Shown: positions 9,376 to 18,131 of the stretch, one piece after another | Numbering within the stretch: the stretch's first letter is position 1 | How the letters are laid out: each line of letters opens with the position of its first letter | Source of the DNA: Thiomicrorhabdus sp041583835 | GTDB lineage: Bacteria; Pseudomonadota; Gammaproteobacteria; Thiomicrospirales; Thiomicrospiraceae | Length of the DNA stretch: 64,000 nt | Assembly (NCBI RefSeq): GCF_041583835.1 | Contig: NZ_JBFHFC010000003.1 | Location: forward strand, 1 to 64,000 | Direction of reading: 5' to 3' | Notes under the pieces: model-generated | The model's database searches: none | Told to the model about the DNA's origin: nothing | The model's input: only the letters and a program-made list of their open reading frames with translations | Translations under genes and position numbers: made by a program

Positions 9376-9404
9376 AGTATATTAGCGTTTCCTAATCTAG
9401 TCAA
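9376..9404 (-). promoter_or_regulatory. Sigma-70 promoter of the candidate small RNA
   Basis: TTGACT at 9399-9404 and TATACT at 9376-9381 on the minus strand, separated by exactly 17 bases; each box differs from consensus at one position. The predicted transcript start is an A near 9369. No protein gene follows in this direction before the terminator. Confidence 0.75.
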
Positions 9405-9520
9405 GTATAAATATTTATTTTTTAATAATATTTAACGTTTTTTCATACACTTACTAAATATAAGGATATAAGCATATTCTAAAATACCACCCTCCTACGC
9501 ATAAAGATCAACCTCTCGAA

Positions 9521-10888
9521 TCAACCTCTACGCCACGTCGTTCCTTCGGCAGAATCCAACAATTCAATCCCCTGCTCCAACAACTGATCACGAATTTCAT
9601 CCGAACGCGCAAAGTTCTTTTCGGCACGCGCCTGTTTACGTTCTTCAATCAATGCTTCGATCTGCTCGTCACTGAATTCGGAATCCGTCGGTTGGGATTT
9701 AAAGTAGGTTTCCGCATCCTGCATCAACAAACCGATTTGGTTCGCCAACTTAACCAATAGACCGGACAAGCCTGCATCCTTCTGCTTATTAACCTCTTTA
9801 GCCAAATCAAACAGAATCGCCATCGCTTTAGGCGTATTGAAGTCGTCGTTCATCACGGCCATAAAGTCCGCTTCAAATTGTGAATCGGAGACCGGCTCGC
9901 CCGGAGCAACCGTTTCAATCGCGGAATACAAACGTCCGACACTGGCTTTTGCCGCTTCAAGGTTTTCTTGCGAATAGTTGACCGGGCTGCGGTAATGGCT
10001 TGCCAGCAGGAAGTAACGAATCACTTCCGGATGGTACATTTTCAACACTTCACGAATGGTGAAGAAATTGTTCAATGACTTCGACATTTTCTCGTCGTCG
10101 ATGCGCACGAAACCGCAGTGCATCCAGGTGTTCACATAATGCTCGCCGGTAGCACATTCCGATTGCGCGATCTCGTTCTCATGGTGAGGGAAAGACAAAT
10201 CCATACCGCCGCCATGGATATCGAAATGGTTGCCCAGACACTTGGTCGACATCGCCGAACATTCGATGTGCCAGCCCGGACGTCCGCCGCCCCAGTTTGA
10301 ATCCCAAGCAGGTTCGTTCTCTTTTGACGCTTTCCATAAAACGAAATCCATCGGATCCTGTTTGATTTCATTCACTTCGACACGCGAACCGGCTTCAAGC
10401 TCTTCCAGATTCTTTCCGGACAGACGGCCGTATTCTTTAAAAGATTTTACTTTGAAATAGACATCGCCGTTTTCGGCCGGATACGCATAACCTTTGTCGA
10501 TCAACGTCTGAATCATATGTTTGATTTCATCCATATATTCGGTCGCTTTCGGCTCCATATCGGGACGCAACACATTCATCGCCGTTTCGTCGGTATGCAT
10601 TTCCGCAATCATGCGCGTCGTCAAATCTTGAATCGACTCACCATTTTCCAAAGCGCGTTTGATGATCTTGTCGTCGATGTCGGTGATGTTACGCACGTAA
10701 TTAACGTCGTACCCCAAACTTCTCAAGTGGCGCACCACCGTATCGAACACCACCATCACACGCGCGTGACCGATGTGGCACAAGTCATACACCGTCACAC
10801 CACACACATAGATACCTACCTTGCCTGGGTGAATCGGAGTGAACGTCTCTTTTTGACGGGTTTCGGTGTTATAAATCTGCAATGCCAT
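9521..10888 (-). CDS. cysS: Cysteine--tRNA ligase
   Basis: 455 residues, usual length. Class I aminoacyl-tRNA synthetase charging tRNA-Cys. Signature motifs are CHIGHARVMV (HIGH) and KMSKSLNN (KMSKS). Zinc ligands are seen in YVCGVTVYD, HIECSAM and FPHHENEIAQSE. The C-terminal helical and anticodon-binding part ends in ERKQARAEKNFARSDEIRDQLLEQGI. It is divergent from the cyclophilin gene; cysS beside ppiB and lpxH is a conserved gammaproteobacterial arrangement. Confidence 0.96.
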   Translation of the reverse strand: MALQIYNTETRQKETFTPIHPGKVGIYVCGVTVYDLCHIGHARVMVVFDTVVRHLRSLGYDVNYVRNITDIDDKIIKRALENGESIQDLTTRMIAEMHTDETAMNVLRPDMEPKATEYMDEIKHMIQTLIDKGYAYPAENGDVYFKVKSFKEYGRLSGKNLEELEAGSRVEVNEIKQDPMDFVLWKASKENEPAWDSNWGGGRPGWHIECSAMSTKCLGNHFDIHGGGMDLSFPHHENEIAQSECATGEHYVNTWMHCGFVRIDDEKMSKSLNNFFTIREVLKMYHPEVIRYFLLASHYRSPVNYSQENLEAAKASVGRLYSAIETVAPGEPVSDSQFEADFMAVMNDDFNTPKAMAILFDLAKEVNKQKDAGLSGLLVKLANQIGLLMQDAETYFKSQPTDSEFSDEQIEALIEERKQARAEKNFARSDEIRDQLLEQGIELLDSAEGTTWRRG

Positions 10889-11096
10889 AATGCTCTCTAT
10901 GCCTGTTCTTCAAATTTGCTAAGGGGGTGTAGTGAACTTGACCGGATCCGTTCAGTTTTAAAAACGCTATCCGGTATCTTCCGACGGCTGCAATACGGCC
11001 TTTTAACGGATTTAATCATGCTCACTCATTGCGCCGTTTGCACCACCAGACCACCCAACGAAATGCTAATTTCGCCAAAAATTAACCGTGGAGTAG

Positions 11097-11123
11097 TTGC
11101 ACAAAGGGCTCTAATGTTAGAAT
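11097..11123 (+). promoter_or_regulatory. Possible promoter of the two cyclophilin genes
   Basis: TTGCAC (11097-11102) and TAGAAT (11118-11123) separated by 15 bases, shorter than ideal. It lies about 50 bases before the periplasmic cyclophilin start. Confidence 0.35.
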
Positions 11124-11170
11124 GTCGCCTATTGTACCTTAAATGACATTTTATTCGGAGTGAATCAGAC

Positions 11171-11770
11171 ATGACCAGACGACTATTTTTAGCGCTACAA
11201 ATCGCCCTTTTAGGGCTTTTTTTAAGCCCGGCTACTCAAGCGGAATCCTCTACCGCTGAAAAAACCGACAACCCTCAAGTCATGCTTGAAACCAATATGG
11301 GTAACATCTTGATTGAACTATACCCTGACAAAGCACCTAAAACCGTCGAGAACTTTTTGGCGTATGTTCATGAAGGTTTCTATGACGGCACGATCTTTCA
11401 CCGCGTGATTCCAAATTTCATGATTCAAGGCGGTGGATTCACCGAAAACATGAATAAGAAAATCACTCGCGCACCGATCCAAAACGAAGCGGATAACGGG
11501 CTGCGCAACCAGATCGGAACGGTAGCTATGGCGCGTACCAACGACCCGCACTCCGCCACGGCGCAATTCTTTATCAACGTCGCACAAAACAGCTTCTTGG
11601 ATTTCCGTGAAAAAACCGCTCGCGCATACGGCTATGCGGTTTTCGGTCGCGTTATCAAGGGGATGAAAGTGGTCAACCAGATCCGTCAGGTCAAGACCGG
11701 CTTCAATAACGGGCATGGCGACGTACCGGTTACGCCTGTCGTGATCGAAAAAGCGCGTCAGATCAAATAA
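11171..11770 (+). CDS. ppiA: Periplasmic peptidyl-prolyl cis-trans isomerase, cyclophilin type (PpiA-like)
   Basis: 199 residues with a cleavable signal peptide (MTRRLFLALQIALLGLFLSP, cleavage expected after ATQA). The cyclophilin core has FHRVIPNFMIQGG (catalytic Arg in FHRVI, then the QGG pocket), MARTNDPHSATAQFFIN and YAVFGRVIKGMKVV. It should speed proline isomerisation in exported proteins. The gene is followed after 41 bases by a second, signal-less cyclophilin, so the pair looks like a duplication split between two compartments. Confidence 0.88.
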   Translation: MTRRLFLALQIALLGLFLSPATQAESSTAEKTDNPQVMLETNMGNILIELYPDKAPKTVENFLAYVHEGFYDGTIFHRVIPNFMIQGGGFTENMNKKITRAPIQNEADNGLRNQIGTVAMARTNDPHSATAQFFINVAQNSFLDFREKTARAYGYAVFGRVIKGMKVVNQIRQVKTGFNNGHGDVPVTPVVIEKARQIK

Positions 11771-11811
11771 ACGAACTCTAACTCTATAACTGATAAAACA
11801 AAGGAACAACA

Positions 11812-12315
11812 ATGCCTAAAGTGATTATTCAAACCACCATGGGTGACATTACCGTTGAATTAGACGCCGAAAAAGCGCCGATCGGTACCGAAAACTTTAT
11901 TCACTATGTCATGGACGGTTTTTTTAACGGCACCCTATTCCACCGTATTATTCCAAACTTCATGGTTCAAGGTGGCGGATTGCTTCCTGGCATGGAAGAC
12001 AAACCATCCGGTGAGCCGATTGAAAACGAAGCGGATAACGGTTTGAAAAACGAGCGCGGCACCATCGCCTACGCACGTACGATGGATCCTCATTCGGCAA
12101 CGACTCAGTTCTTCATCAACCTAAAAGACAACTCTTTCCTTAACCACAGCGGTAAAGACACGCAAGGTTGGGGTTATGCCGTATTCGGTAAAGTGGTTGA
12201 CGGTATGGACGTTGTGGATGCGATGGCGAAAGTGGAAACCACCAGTCGCCGCGGCCATCAGGACGTTCCGGTTGAAGACATTCTAATCACCAAAACCACG
12301 TTGATCGAAGACTAA
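11812..12315 (+). CDS. ppiB: Cytoplasmic peptidyl-prolyl cis-trans isomerase B (cyclophilin)
   Basis: 167 residues, no signal peptide, matching the length of PpiB. Core motifs are FHRIIPNFMVQGGG, YARTMDPHSATTQFFINL and YAVFGKVVDGMDVVD. It differs from the preceding periplasmic copy mostly at the N-terminus and the loop after GGG. Likely co-transcribed with it from the promoter region near 11100 and ended by the terminator at 12366. Confidence 0.93.
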   Translation: MPKVIIQTTMGDITVELDAEKAPIGTENFIHYVMDGFFNGTLFHRIIPNFMVQGGGLLPGMEDKPSGEPIENEADNGLKNERGTIAYARTMDPHSATTQFFINLKDNSFLNHSGKDTQGWGYAVFGKVVDGMDVVDAMAKVETTSRRGHQDVPVEDILITKTTLIED

Positions 12316-12365
12316 TACGCTTCAAAATCGACTTTCAACCGACGCTTTCAAAGTACCGGTTCGAT

Positions 12366-12408
12366 AAAAAACCGACGGATTCTTAACGGAACCGTCGGTT
12401 TTTTTTAT
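12366..12408 (+). terminator. Rho-independent terminator after ppiB
   Basis: AAAACCGACGG paired with CCGTCGGTTTT across a short loop, followed by a T run. It separates ppiB from lpxH. Confidence 0.88.
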
Positions 12409-12493
12409 TTCCCTCTCCCGTTTTTGTCTTTTTTGTTTCACAAAATGTATTACGGCAAACCATTCCACGCTCCGGCTCTGGTAAAATCACCGC

Positions 12494-13240
12494 ATGAGCA
12501 CACATACCTTATTCATTGCCGACGTCCATTTGCAAACGGAAACCGATCATCCGATCAATTTGGCGTTTACGGAATTTCTGACGCACGAAGCACCTAAGGC
12601 AGAAGCCCTTTATATTCTCGGCGACCTGTTCGAGATGTGGGTGGGCGATGACATCAGTATTCCACTGTATCAAACCGTCATTGAGCATTTTAGAAAACTG
12701 ACCAAAAGCGGTATTCCAATTTACCTATTGTTCGGCAACCGCGACTTTTTAATGCGAAAAGGGTTTTGGCGGAACACCGGTATTCAACCGCTGAAACAAT
12801 TAGAAAAGCTAACGATTCACGGTCAACAGCTGTTATTAATGCACGGTGACATGCTTTGTACCGACGACCGCGAATATCAGAAAATGCGCAAGATTTTGCG
12901 CCACCCGATCGTCACTTGGTTATTCTTAAGACTGCCGCAGAAGAAGCGGTTGCAGATCGGTCATAACATGCGAGAGAAGTCCAAGAAATTCAGTCAGAAC
13001 AAGACGGAAAACATCATGGATGTGAACCCTCAGGCGGTTAAGAAACTTTTCTCGGAATATCCTGAAGTCGATCATTTGATCCACGGACACACTCATCGTC
13101 CGGCGCATCATCTAATTGAAGTAGACGGTAAGAAAAAAAATCGCTGGGTATTAGGCGATTGGCGCCCGGAAACGAAAATCATCAAAGTATCGGAAGAAAG
13201 CGGCGTCGAATTGCTCGACTACCCTTTCAATGAAAAATAA
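12494..13240 (+). CDS. lpxH: UDP-2,3-diacylglucosamine diphosphatase
   Basis: 248 residues. Calcineurin-like metallophosphoesterase that hydrolyses UDP-2,3-diacylglucosamine to lipid X in lipid A synthesis, at the inner face of the cytoplasmic membrane. Metal-binding motifs in order: IADVHL (D-x-H), GDLFEMWVGDD, FGNRDFLM (GNRD), MHGDMLCTDD and HGHTHRPAHH. Its position after ppiB repeats the cysS-ppiB-lpxH arrangement of other gammaproteobacteria. A hairpin without a T tract follows at 13252-13270. Confidence 0.94.
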   Translation: MSTHTLFIADVHLQTETDHPINLAFTEFLTHEAPKAEALYILGDLFEMWVGDDISIPLYQTVIEHFRKLTKSGIPIYLLFGNRDFLMRKGFWRNTGIQPLKQLEKLTIHGQQLLLMHGDMLCTDDREYQKMRKILRHPIVTWLFLRLPQKKRLQIGHNMREKSKKFSQNKTENIMDVNPQAVKKLFSEYPEVDHLIHGHTHRPAHHLIEVDGKKKNRWVLGDWRPETKIIKVSEESGVELLDYPFNEK

Positions 13241-13251
13241 ACTTTAAGACC

Positions 13252-13270
13252 GAACGGCAAAACGCCGTTC
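13252..13270. repeat. Inverted repeat downstream of lpxH
   Basis: Seven-pair stem GAACGGC/GCCGTTC with a five-base loop. No T run follows on the plus strand, so it is at best a weak terminator or an mRNA 3'-end stabiliser. Confidence 0.5.
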
Positions 13271-13317
13271 AAGTGGAAAGACCGGATTTAAAAAGTTAAG
13301 TTCCGGCTAAGACCCTG

Positions 13318-13662
13318 TCATGCATCCAACTTAAGAAACTTAAAGTGCAACTCGCCGTTGTCATCCACGGTAAAGCGCACTTTTTCGTTAACGCGCCCCG
13401 CTTCCTGCGTTCCGGCGCAAGTCCAAGCGATCTGCCAGTCATAAGAATAATCGCAACGATAGAGGTGATCTTTCAAATACTCAACCCCATCAATCGTCAT
13501 ATTCCCAGAAAAGCTTGCGGCTTGACTGATATGCGACAAATCCTGAACAAACTCGTTTTGCAGTTCGGGCAGACGTTGCTGGATGCTCTCCTTTAACAAT
13601 TCAGCTAACGCTTCGCCATGCTCCACATTTGAATTCGCCAATTCCGAAAATACGACTTTCAT
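13318..13662 (-). CDS. Hypothetical protein, 114 residues
   Basis: I do not recognise this family. The sequence is acidic, soluble, and has no signal or membrane segment. The N-terminal half is predicted helical (ELLKESIQQRLPELQNEFVQ) and the C-terminal half is beta-rich (DYSYDWQIAWTCAGTQEAG, KVRFTVDDNGELHFKFLKLD). The single Cys residues do not form a metal-binding pattern. Codon use and base composition look like the neighbours. It sits between lpxH (convergent) and the SLC1 symporter (upstream, same strand, 56 bases away). A real gene is likely because the reading frame ends cleanly and a purine-rich SD-like stretch precedes the ATG. Confidence 0.7.
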   Translation of the reverse strand: MKVVFSELANSNVEHGEALAELLKESIQQRLPELQNEFVQDLSHISQAASFSGNMTIDGVEYLKDHLYRCDYSYDWQIAWTCAGTQEAGRVNEKVRFTVDDNGELHFKFLKLDA

Positions 13663-13718
13663 GCTTGTTCTTCCCTAAAAACCAAACAGGCCGGCTTAAA
13701 GTAGACGGCCCTCAAAAA

Positions 13719-14981
13719 CTAAAAGTTTTTTGAAACCAAAACGTCTTTCTCGCCTTCGGATTTGGCGATTACCACCGCACCCACCGAGTCACTGAAAATA
13801 TTTACCGCGGTGCGCATCATATCCAGCAAACGGTCGACGACTAACAACAGCCCAATCGCTTCAGCAGGCAATCCGACCGCCACCAAAATAATACTGATCG
13901 CCACCAGACTGGCCGAAGGAATACCTGCCACCCCGATGGAAGTCGTCAGGGCAATCACGACAATCAACAATTGCGTCCCAAAATCCAAAGGCACGCCGAA
14001 CAGCTGTGCAATAAATACCGCTGCCACGCACTCATACAATGCCGTACCGTCCATGTTTACCGTTGCTCCCAACGGCAACACAAAACTGGTGATTCGGTTG
14101 GAAACACCGGCGCGATTTTCCAAAGAACTCATAGAGACCGGCAAGGTCGATGAAGAAGAACTGGTCGAAAATGCGGTCAACAGAGCCGGAGCCATGGCCT
14201 GAAAATGCAGCCAAGGATTCTTGACACCGCCGACAAAACGAAGGATCAGCGGCATCACCACCAACAGATGAACACCCAATGCCAACACCACCGTCATAAA
14301 GAACAGCGCTAAATTGCCGAACTGGTCAAATCCGGTTTTAGCCACCGAAGCGGCAACCAGACCGAACACCCCCAAAGGGGCAAACTTCATGATCCATCCG
14401 GTCATCAACATCATGACGTCGAATACGCCCTGCCAGAAATTCATTAGAGTTTCACGCGGCCCGCCTTGAATTTTTGTCATGAAAAAGCCGAACAACAGAC
14501 TGAAGAAAATCAATCCCAGCATTTGTCCCTGAGCCGCAGCATTGACGATATTGGTCGGAATCATTCGTAAAAACACTTCCACCACGTCTCCGGCCGACTT
14601 ACCTTCAACCGCCTGGGAAACTTGCGCATTTGCTTCAATGACCGGCGGCGGATTATCCGAAACACCCGGTTGAATCACATTGACCAAAACCAATCCGACC
14701 ATAATCGCAATAAAACTGGTGGCCACGTAGTAGCTCAAGGTTTTTCCGCCCAAGCGCCCGAAGCCGCCTTGAGTACCGACGTTACCGATTCCGGTAATGA
14801 TGGCCGACATCACCAACGGCACGACAATCATCTTCAACGCATTCAAAAACAAAGTTCCGATAAAGGTATACACCGCTAACCAATGCACCCCCATAATCGT
14901 TCCTTCGGTACCTGTATAACTCCCCATCACCGTAGCCAACAGTAACGCGATTAAAATTTGCCAATGCAAAGCCAGCTTCAT
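13719..14981 (-). CDS. Dicarboxylate/amino acid:cation symporter (SLC1/DAACS family)
   Basis: 420 residues with about eight membrane spans. Family signatures are the serine-rich re-entrant loop TAFSTSSSSSTLPVSM and the TM7 motif ATVNMDGTALYE (NMDGT), then the HP2-like stretch TTSIGVAGIPSASLVAISIIL. It couples uptake of glutamate, aspartate or C4-dicarboxylates to Na+ or H+. The exact substrate cannot be read: GltP, GltT and DctA share these motifs. It has its own transcription unit, as a terminator lies upstream at 15021-15043. Confidence 0.88.
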   Translation of the reverse strand: MKLALHWQILIALLLATVMGSYTGTEGTIMGVHWLAVYTFIGTLFLNALKMIVVPLVMSAIITGIGNVGTQGGFGRLGGKTLSYYVATSFIAIMVGLVLVNVIQPGVSDNPPPVIEANAQVSQAVEGKSAGDVVEVFLRMIPTNIVNAAAQGQMLGLIFFSLLFGFFMTKIQGGPRETLMNFWQGVFDVMMLMTGWIMKFAPLGVFGLVAASVAKTGFDQFGNLALFFMTVVLALGVHLLVVMPLILRFVGGVKNPWLHFQAMAPALLTAFSTSSSSSTLPVSMSSLENRAGVSNRITSFVLPLGATVNMDGTALYECVAAVFIAQLFGVPLDFGTQLLIVVIALTTSIGVAGIPSASLVAISIILVAVGLPAEAIGLLLVVDRLLDMMRTAVNIFSDSVGAVVIAKSEGEKDVLVSKNF

Positions 14982-15020
14982 GTCGTCTTACCCTTCATTC
15001 AAAAACCGATGTACCAATAC

Positions 15021-15043
15021 AAAAAAAGCGCCATAGGCGCTTT
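15021..15043 (-). terminator. Rho-independent terminator after the rhodanese gene
   Basis: Eight-pair stem AAAGCGCC/GGCGCTTT with a three-base loop; on the minus strand it is followed by seven T. It isolates the rhodanese gene from the symporter gene. Confidence 0.85.
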
Positions 15044-15063
15044 CAAACAATATTAAATTGTGA

Positions 15064-15360
15064 CTAGATATCCGGACACTGATTCCATGCCATGAACGAG
15101 CCAAGGTTATAAACCTCGTCAAAGTTCTGCGATACTAAAATCTGCATGGCCATGTGCGAACGCTGTCCTGAACGACAGAATACGATTACCGGCAAATCCT
15201 TATCCAAAATGCTCTCACCAACACGATCGATATCCTGTAAAGGAATATTAATCGCACCAGGCAACTTGCTCATTGCAAATTCTTCTGGAGTACGAACGTC
15301 CACTAATTGTGCTTTTTTTTCTTTAATTAGACGCTTAGCGTCATCGCAAGGAATAAACAT
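15064..15360 (-). CDS. Single-domain rhodanese-like protein
   Basis: 98 residues, one rhodanese domain. Visible motifs: LVDVRTPEEFAMSKLPGAINIPL and the active-site loop FCRSGQRS with the persulfide-carrying Cys. Proteins like GlpE or PspE transfer sulfane sulfur to cyanide or thiols; here no signal peptide is present so it is cytoplasmic. It stands alone between pgpA and its own terminator, and the acceptor is unknown. Confidence 0.88.
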   Translation of the reverse strand: MFIPCDDAKRLIKEKKAQLVDVRTPEEFAMSKLPGAINIPLQDIDRVGESILDKDLPVIVFCRSGQRSHMAMQILVSQNFDEVYNLGSFMAWNQCPDI

Positions 15361-15420
15361 CTCTTATTCTAACTCCCAAATACACTCATTTAACATGCGG
15401 ACAATATTACAGTAGACCGT

Positions 15421-15918
15421 TTAAAACAACCAATTGAAACTGATTGTTGATGCCCAAATAAATCCTATGGCAACCACTGCGGCTAGCACATCGTCCAGCA
15501 TAATTCCAAACCCGCCCGATACCGAACGATCCGCCCAACTAATCGGCCAGGGCTTGGCAATATCAAAAATTCTAAACGCTACAAAAGCGAACAGCCAATA
15601 CCAGCCATTCTGTTCCGGAAGACACAACAAAACCAACCAAATCCCGACAAACTCATCCCAAACGATTCCGCCGTGATCATGCACGCCGAGAATCTTGGAA
15701 GCTCGATCGCAGATCCAGATTCCGGCGACCGTCGAGATCGCCAGAATCGTCCAAGCCAGTGTTTCGCTCCAAACCAAAATAGGCAAGAACAACAACAAAC
15801 CTAATAAGGTTCCGAATGTTCCCGGACCCTTAGAAGCAAGACCAGAGCCAAAACCAAAACCCAGCAATAATGCTGGGCTTTGAATCAACTCTTTGAAAGT
15901 TGGCGTGGATTGTGCCAT
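15421..15918 (-). CDS. pgpA: Phosphatidylglycerophosphatase A
   Basis: 165 residues, integral membrane protein with about four spans. Conserved PgpA features: GFGSGLASKGPGTFGTL near the N-terminus, ILGVHDHGGIVWDEFVGIWL in the middle and FRIFDIAKPWPISWADR. It removes the phosphate from phosphatidylglycerophosphate to give phosphatidylglycerol. It follows argG on the same strand with a 15-base gap, an unexpected partner that is probably just shared transcription. Confidence 0.93.
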   Translation of the reverse strand: MAQSTPTFKELIQSPALLLGFGFGSGLASKGPGTFGTLLGLLLFLPILVWSETLAWTILAISTVAGIWICDRASKILGVHDHGGIVWDEFVGIWLVLLCLPEQNGWYWLFAFVAFRIFDIAKPWPISWADRSVSGGFGIMLDDVLAAVVAIGFIWASTISFNWLF

Positions 15919-15933
15919 AACTTTAAAAAAAGT

Positions 15934-17142
15934 TTATGAACGTTTTTTTGCAGCGGTTCTTAAACGCAGTGCATTCAGCTTGATAAAGCCTTCTGCGTCC
16001 TTATGATTGTATGCGCCGCCGTCTTCTTCGAAGGTCGCAATCGCTTCGTCGAACAAGCTGTTTTCGGATGTACGACCAACCACAACAACGTTACCTTTAT
16101 ACAATTTAACGCGAACATTGCCGGAAACATTGGCTTGAGACTTGTCGATCAAAGCCTGCAACATTTCCCTTTCTGGTGCAAACCAGAACCCGTTATAGAT
16201 CATTTCAGCATAACGAGGCATCAATTCATCTTTCAAATGCGCCGCGTTACGATCCAAAGTCAAAGACTCCATCGCACGGTGCGCTTTCAACATAATAGTT
16301 CCCGCAGGCGTTTCGTAACATCCGCGCGCTTTCATACCGACAAAACGGTTCTCAACAATATCGTCGCGTCCGATACCGTTCGCACCGCCGACTTTGTTCA
16401 AATATTCCATGACGGTTGCCGGAGACATCTTCTCGCCGTTAATCGCAACAATATCGCCTTTCTCGAACTCGATATCCAAGTAAGTCGGCTCGTCCGGAGC
16501 GTTTTCAGGTGAAACCGTCCACAACCACATATCTTCTTCCGGCTCGTTGGCAGGATCTTCGATAATGCCGCCTTCGTAAGAGATATGAAGAAGGTTCGCA
16601 TCCATTGAATATGGCGACTTCTTACCTTTTTTCTTTTCAATAGAGATGTTGTGTTCATCTGCATACGCCATCAGCTTTTCACGTGAAAGCAAATCCCACT
16701 CACGCCAAGGTGCGATGACCTTAACATCCGGCATCAACGCATAAGCGTTCAACTCGAAACGTACCTGGTCGTTCCCTTTACCGGTTGCACCGTGAGAGAT
16801 GGCATCCGCACCGGTCTCTCTTGCGATTTCAACCAAACGCTTAGAAATTAACGGACGTGCGATTGAAGTACCCAAACGGTATTCACCTTCATAAATCGCG
16901 TTTGCGCGCATCATTGGGAAAACGAAATCACGCGCGAACTCTTCACGCAAGTCTTCGATGTAGATCTCTTTGATCCCCATCGCTTCAGCTTTGGCACGGG
17001 CAGGTTCAACTTCTTCACCCTGACCGATATCAGCCGTAAATGTCACCACTTCGCACTGATATTCTTCTTGCAGCCACTTCGCAATAATGGATGTATCCAG
17101 ACCACCGGAATAAGCTAAAACAACTTTTTTGATTTCGGACAT
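15934..17142 (-). CDS. argG: Argininosuccinate synthase
   Basis: 402 residues from the ATG at 17142 (MSEIKKVVLAYSGG); a TTG five codons upstream is in frame but overlaps the SD sequence TGAGGA, so the ATG is preferred. It ligates citrulline and aspartate with ATP hydrolysis in arginine synthesis. The ATP pyrophosphatase P-loop is AYSGGLDTS; other conserved segments are HGATGKGNDQVRFE, DANLLHISYEGG and GRDDIVENRFVGMKARG. It is divergent from psd across about 85 bases. Confidence 0.96.
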   Translation of the reverse strand: MSEIKKVVLAYSGGLDTSIIAKWLQEEYQCEVVTFTADIGQGEEVEPARAKAEAMGIKEIYIEDLREEFARDFVFPMMRANAIYEGEYRLGTSIARPLISKRLVEIARETGADAISHGATGKGNDQVRFELNAYALMPDVKVIAPWREWDLLSREKLMAYADEHNISIEKKKGKKSPYSMDANLLHISYEGGIIEDPANEPEEDMWLWTVSPENAPDEPTYLDIEFEKGDIVAINGEKMSPATVMEYLNKVGGANGIGRDDIVENRFVGMKARGCYETPAGTIMLKAHRAMESLTLDRNAAHLKDELMPRYAEMIYNGFWFAPEREMLQALIDKSQANVSGNVRVKLYKGNVVVVGRTSENSLFDEAIATFEEDGGAYNHKDAEGFIKLNALRLRTAAKKRS

Positions 17143-17178
17143 AATTGTTTTCCTCAATAGATTCTATTATTTGCGCGA

Positions 17179-17209
17179 ATTATACATTAAAATCCATCCT
17201 TTAGATCAA
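17179..17209 (-). promoter_or_regulatory. Possible argG promoter
   Basis: Perfect TATAAT at 17179-17184 on the minus strand, with TTGATC (17204-17209) as the nearest -35-like box at a long 19-base spacing. It lies about 40 bases before the argG start. Confidence 0.45.
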
Positions 17210-17226
17210 TTAAAAGAACGCCAAAC

Positions 17227-18129
17227 ATGAAGTTATTCGACTTTTTCAAGGTCGCTCCACAGTACCTTATTCCCAAACATTTTCTCTCGCAGGCAATGCA
17301 TTGGTTTATGCAAGTCGAAACCCCTTGGATAAAAAACAACACCATCAAGCTGCTCACTAAAATCTACAAAATCGATGTCAGCGAAGCACTTGAAGAAGAC
17401 ATCAACGCCTATCCTCACTTCAATGCATTTTTTACCCGCGCCTTGAAGCCGGACGTTCGTCCGGTCGATTACAGCTCCGACGTTTGGGTCAGTCCGGTTG
17501 ACGGACTGATCAGCCAGTCCACTCCAATCGACGGCAATCGTATTATTCAAGCTAAATGCCACGACTATACCGTGGAAGCGTTAGTGGGCGGCGACATTGA
17601 ATACGCAAAACAATTTCAGAACGGCGAAGCAGCGGTCATCTACCTATCGCCTAAAGATTACCACCGCATTCACATGCCGACCGATGCCAAACTGCTGTCT
17701 ATGACGTACGTACCGGGCGACCTGTTCGCGGTTAACCCGGCCACGGTCCGAAACATAGACGGTCTGTTCGCGCGCAACGAGCGTGTGGTGATCCGTTTCG
17801 AGAACGAACACGGACCTTTCTGTATGATTTTGGTCGGTGCGATTTTTGTAGGCAGCATGGAAACCGTCTGGCAAGGTAAAATCACGCCGGAATACGAACC
17901 GGTTCTGCGCCATTGGGATTACAGCGATCAAAATTTGAACTTTGAAAAAGCGGATGAAATTGGACGCTTTAATATGGGCTCAACCGTGGTATTATTAACC
18001 CCAAATGGCCAATTGCCGGAACTTGGACAAATTCGCCAAAACACTCCTATTAAATTAGGAGAAAAAATTGCAAGCTATCCCAAAAAACCAATAACAGACA
18101 CTGACTACGATTATTCAACTGAGGAATAA
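17227..18129 (+). CDS. psd: Phosphatidylserine decarboxylase
   Basis: 300 residues, usual length for the proenzyme. It makes phosphatidylethanolamine at the inner membrane. The self-cleavage site that gives the pyruvoyl group is NMGSTVVLL, a GST motif with Met where LGST is typical. Other conserved parts are PVDGLISQ near residue 90 and YLSPKDYHRIHMP. It is followed after two bases by the PII gene, so the two are co-transcribed. Confidence 0.94.
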   Translation: MKLFDFFKVAPQYLIPKHFLSQAMHWFMQVETPWIKNNTIKLLTKIYKIDVSEALEEDINAYPHFNAFFTRALKPDVRPVDYSSDVWVSPVDGLISQSTPIDGNRIIQAKCHDYTVEALVGGDIEYAKQFQNGEAAVIYLSPKDYHRIHMPTDAKLLSMTYVPGDLFAVNPATVRNIDGLFARNERVVIRFENEHGPFCMILVGAIFVGSMETVWQGKITPEYEPVLRHWDYSDQNLNFEKADEIGRFNMGSTVVLLTPNGQLPELGQIRQNTPIKLGEKIASYPKKPITDTDYDYSTEE

Positions 18130-18131
18130 AT

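Noticed and set aside
9341..9395. Plus-strand 13-codon frame (MKKHECAKYISVS) behind a perfect AGGAGG
   Set aside because: The AGGAGG is the complement of the minus-strand anti-SD motif. No promoter precedes the small frame on the plus strand, and the promoter-terminator pair on the minus strand explains the sequence better. A tiny peptide is not excluded.
10517..11146. 209-codon plus-strand frame across the cysS start
   Set aside because: It overlaps cysS in antisense and reads as shadow sequence; no family match or SD.
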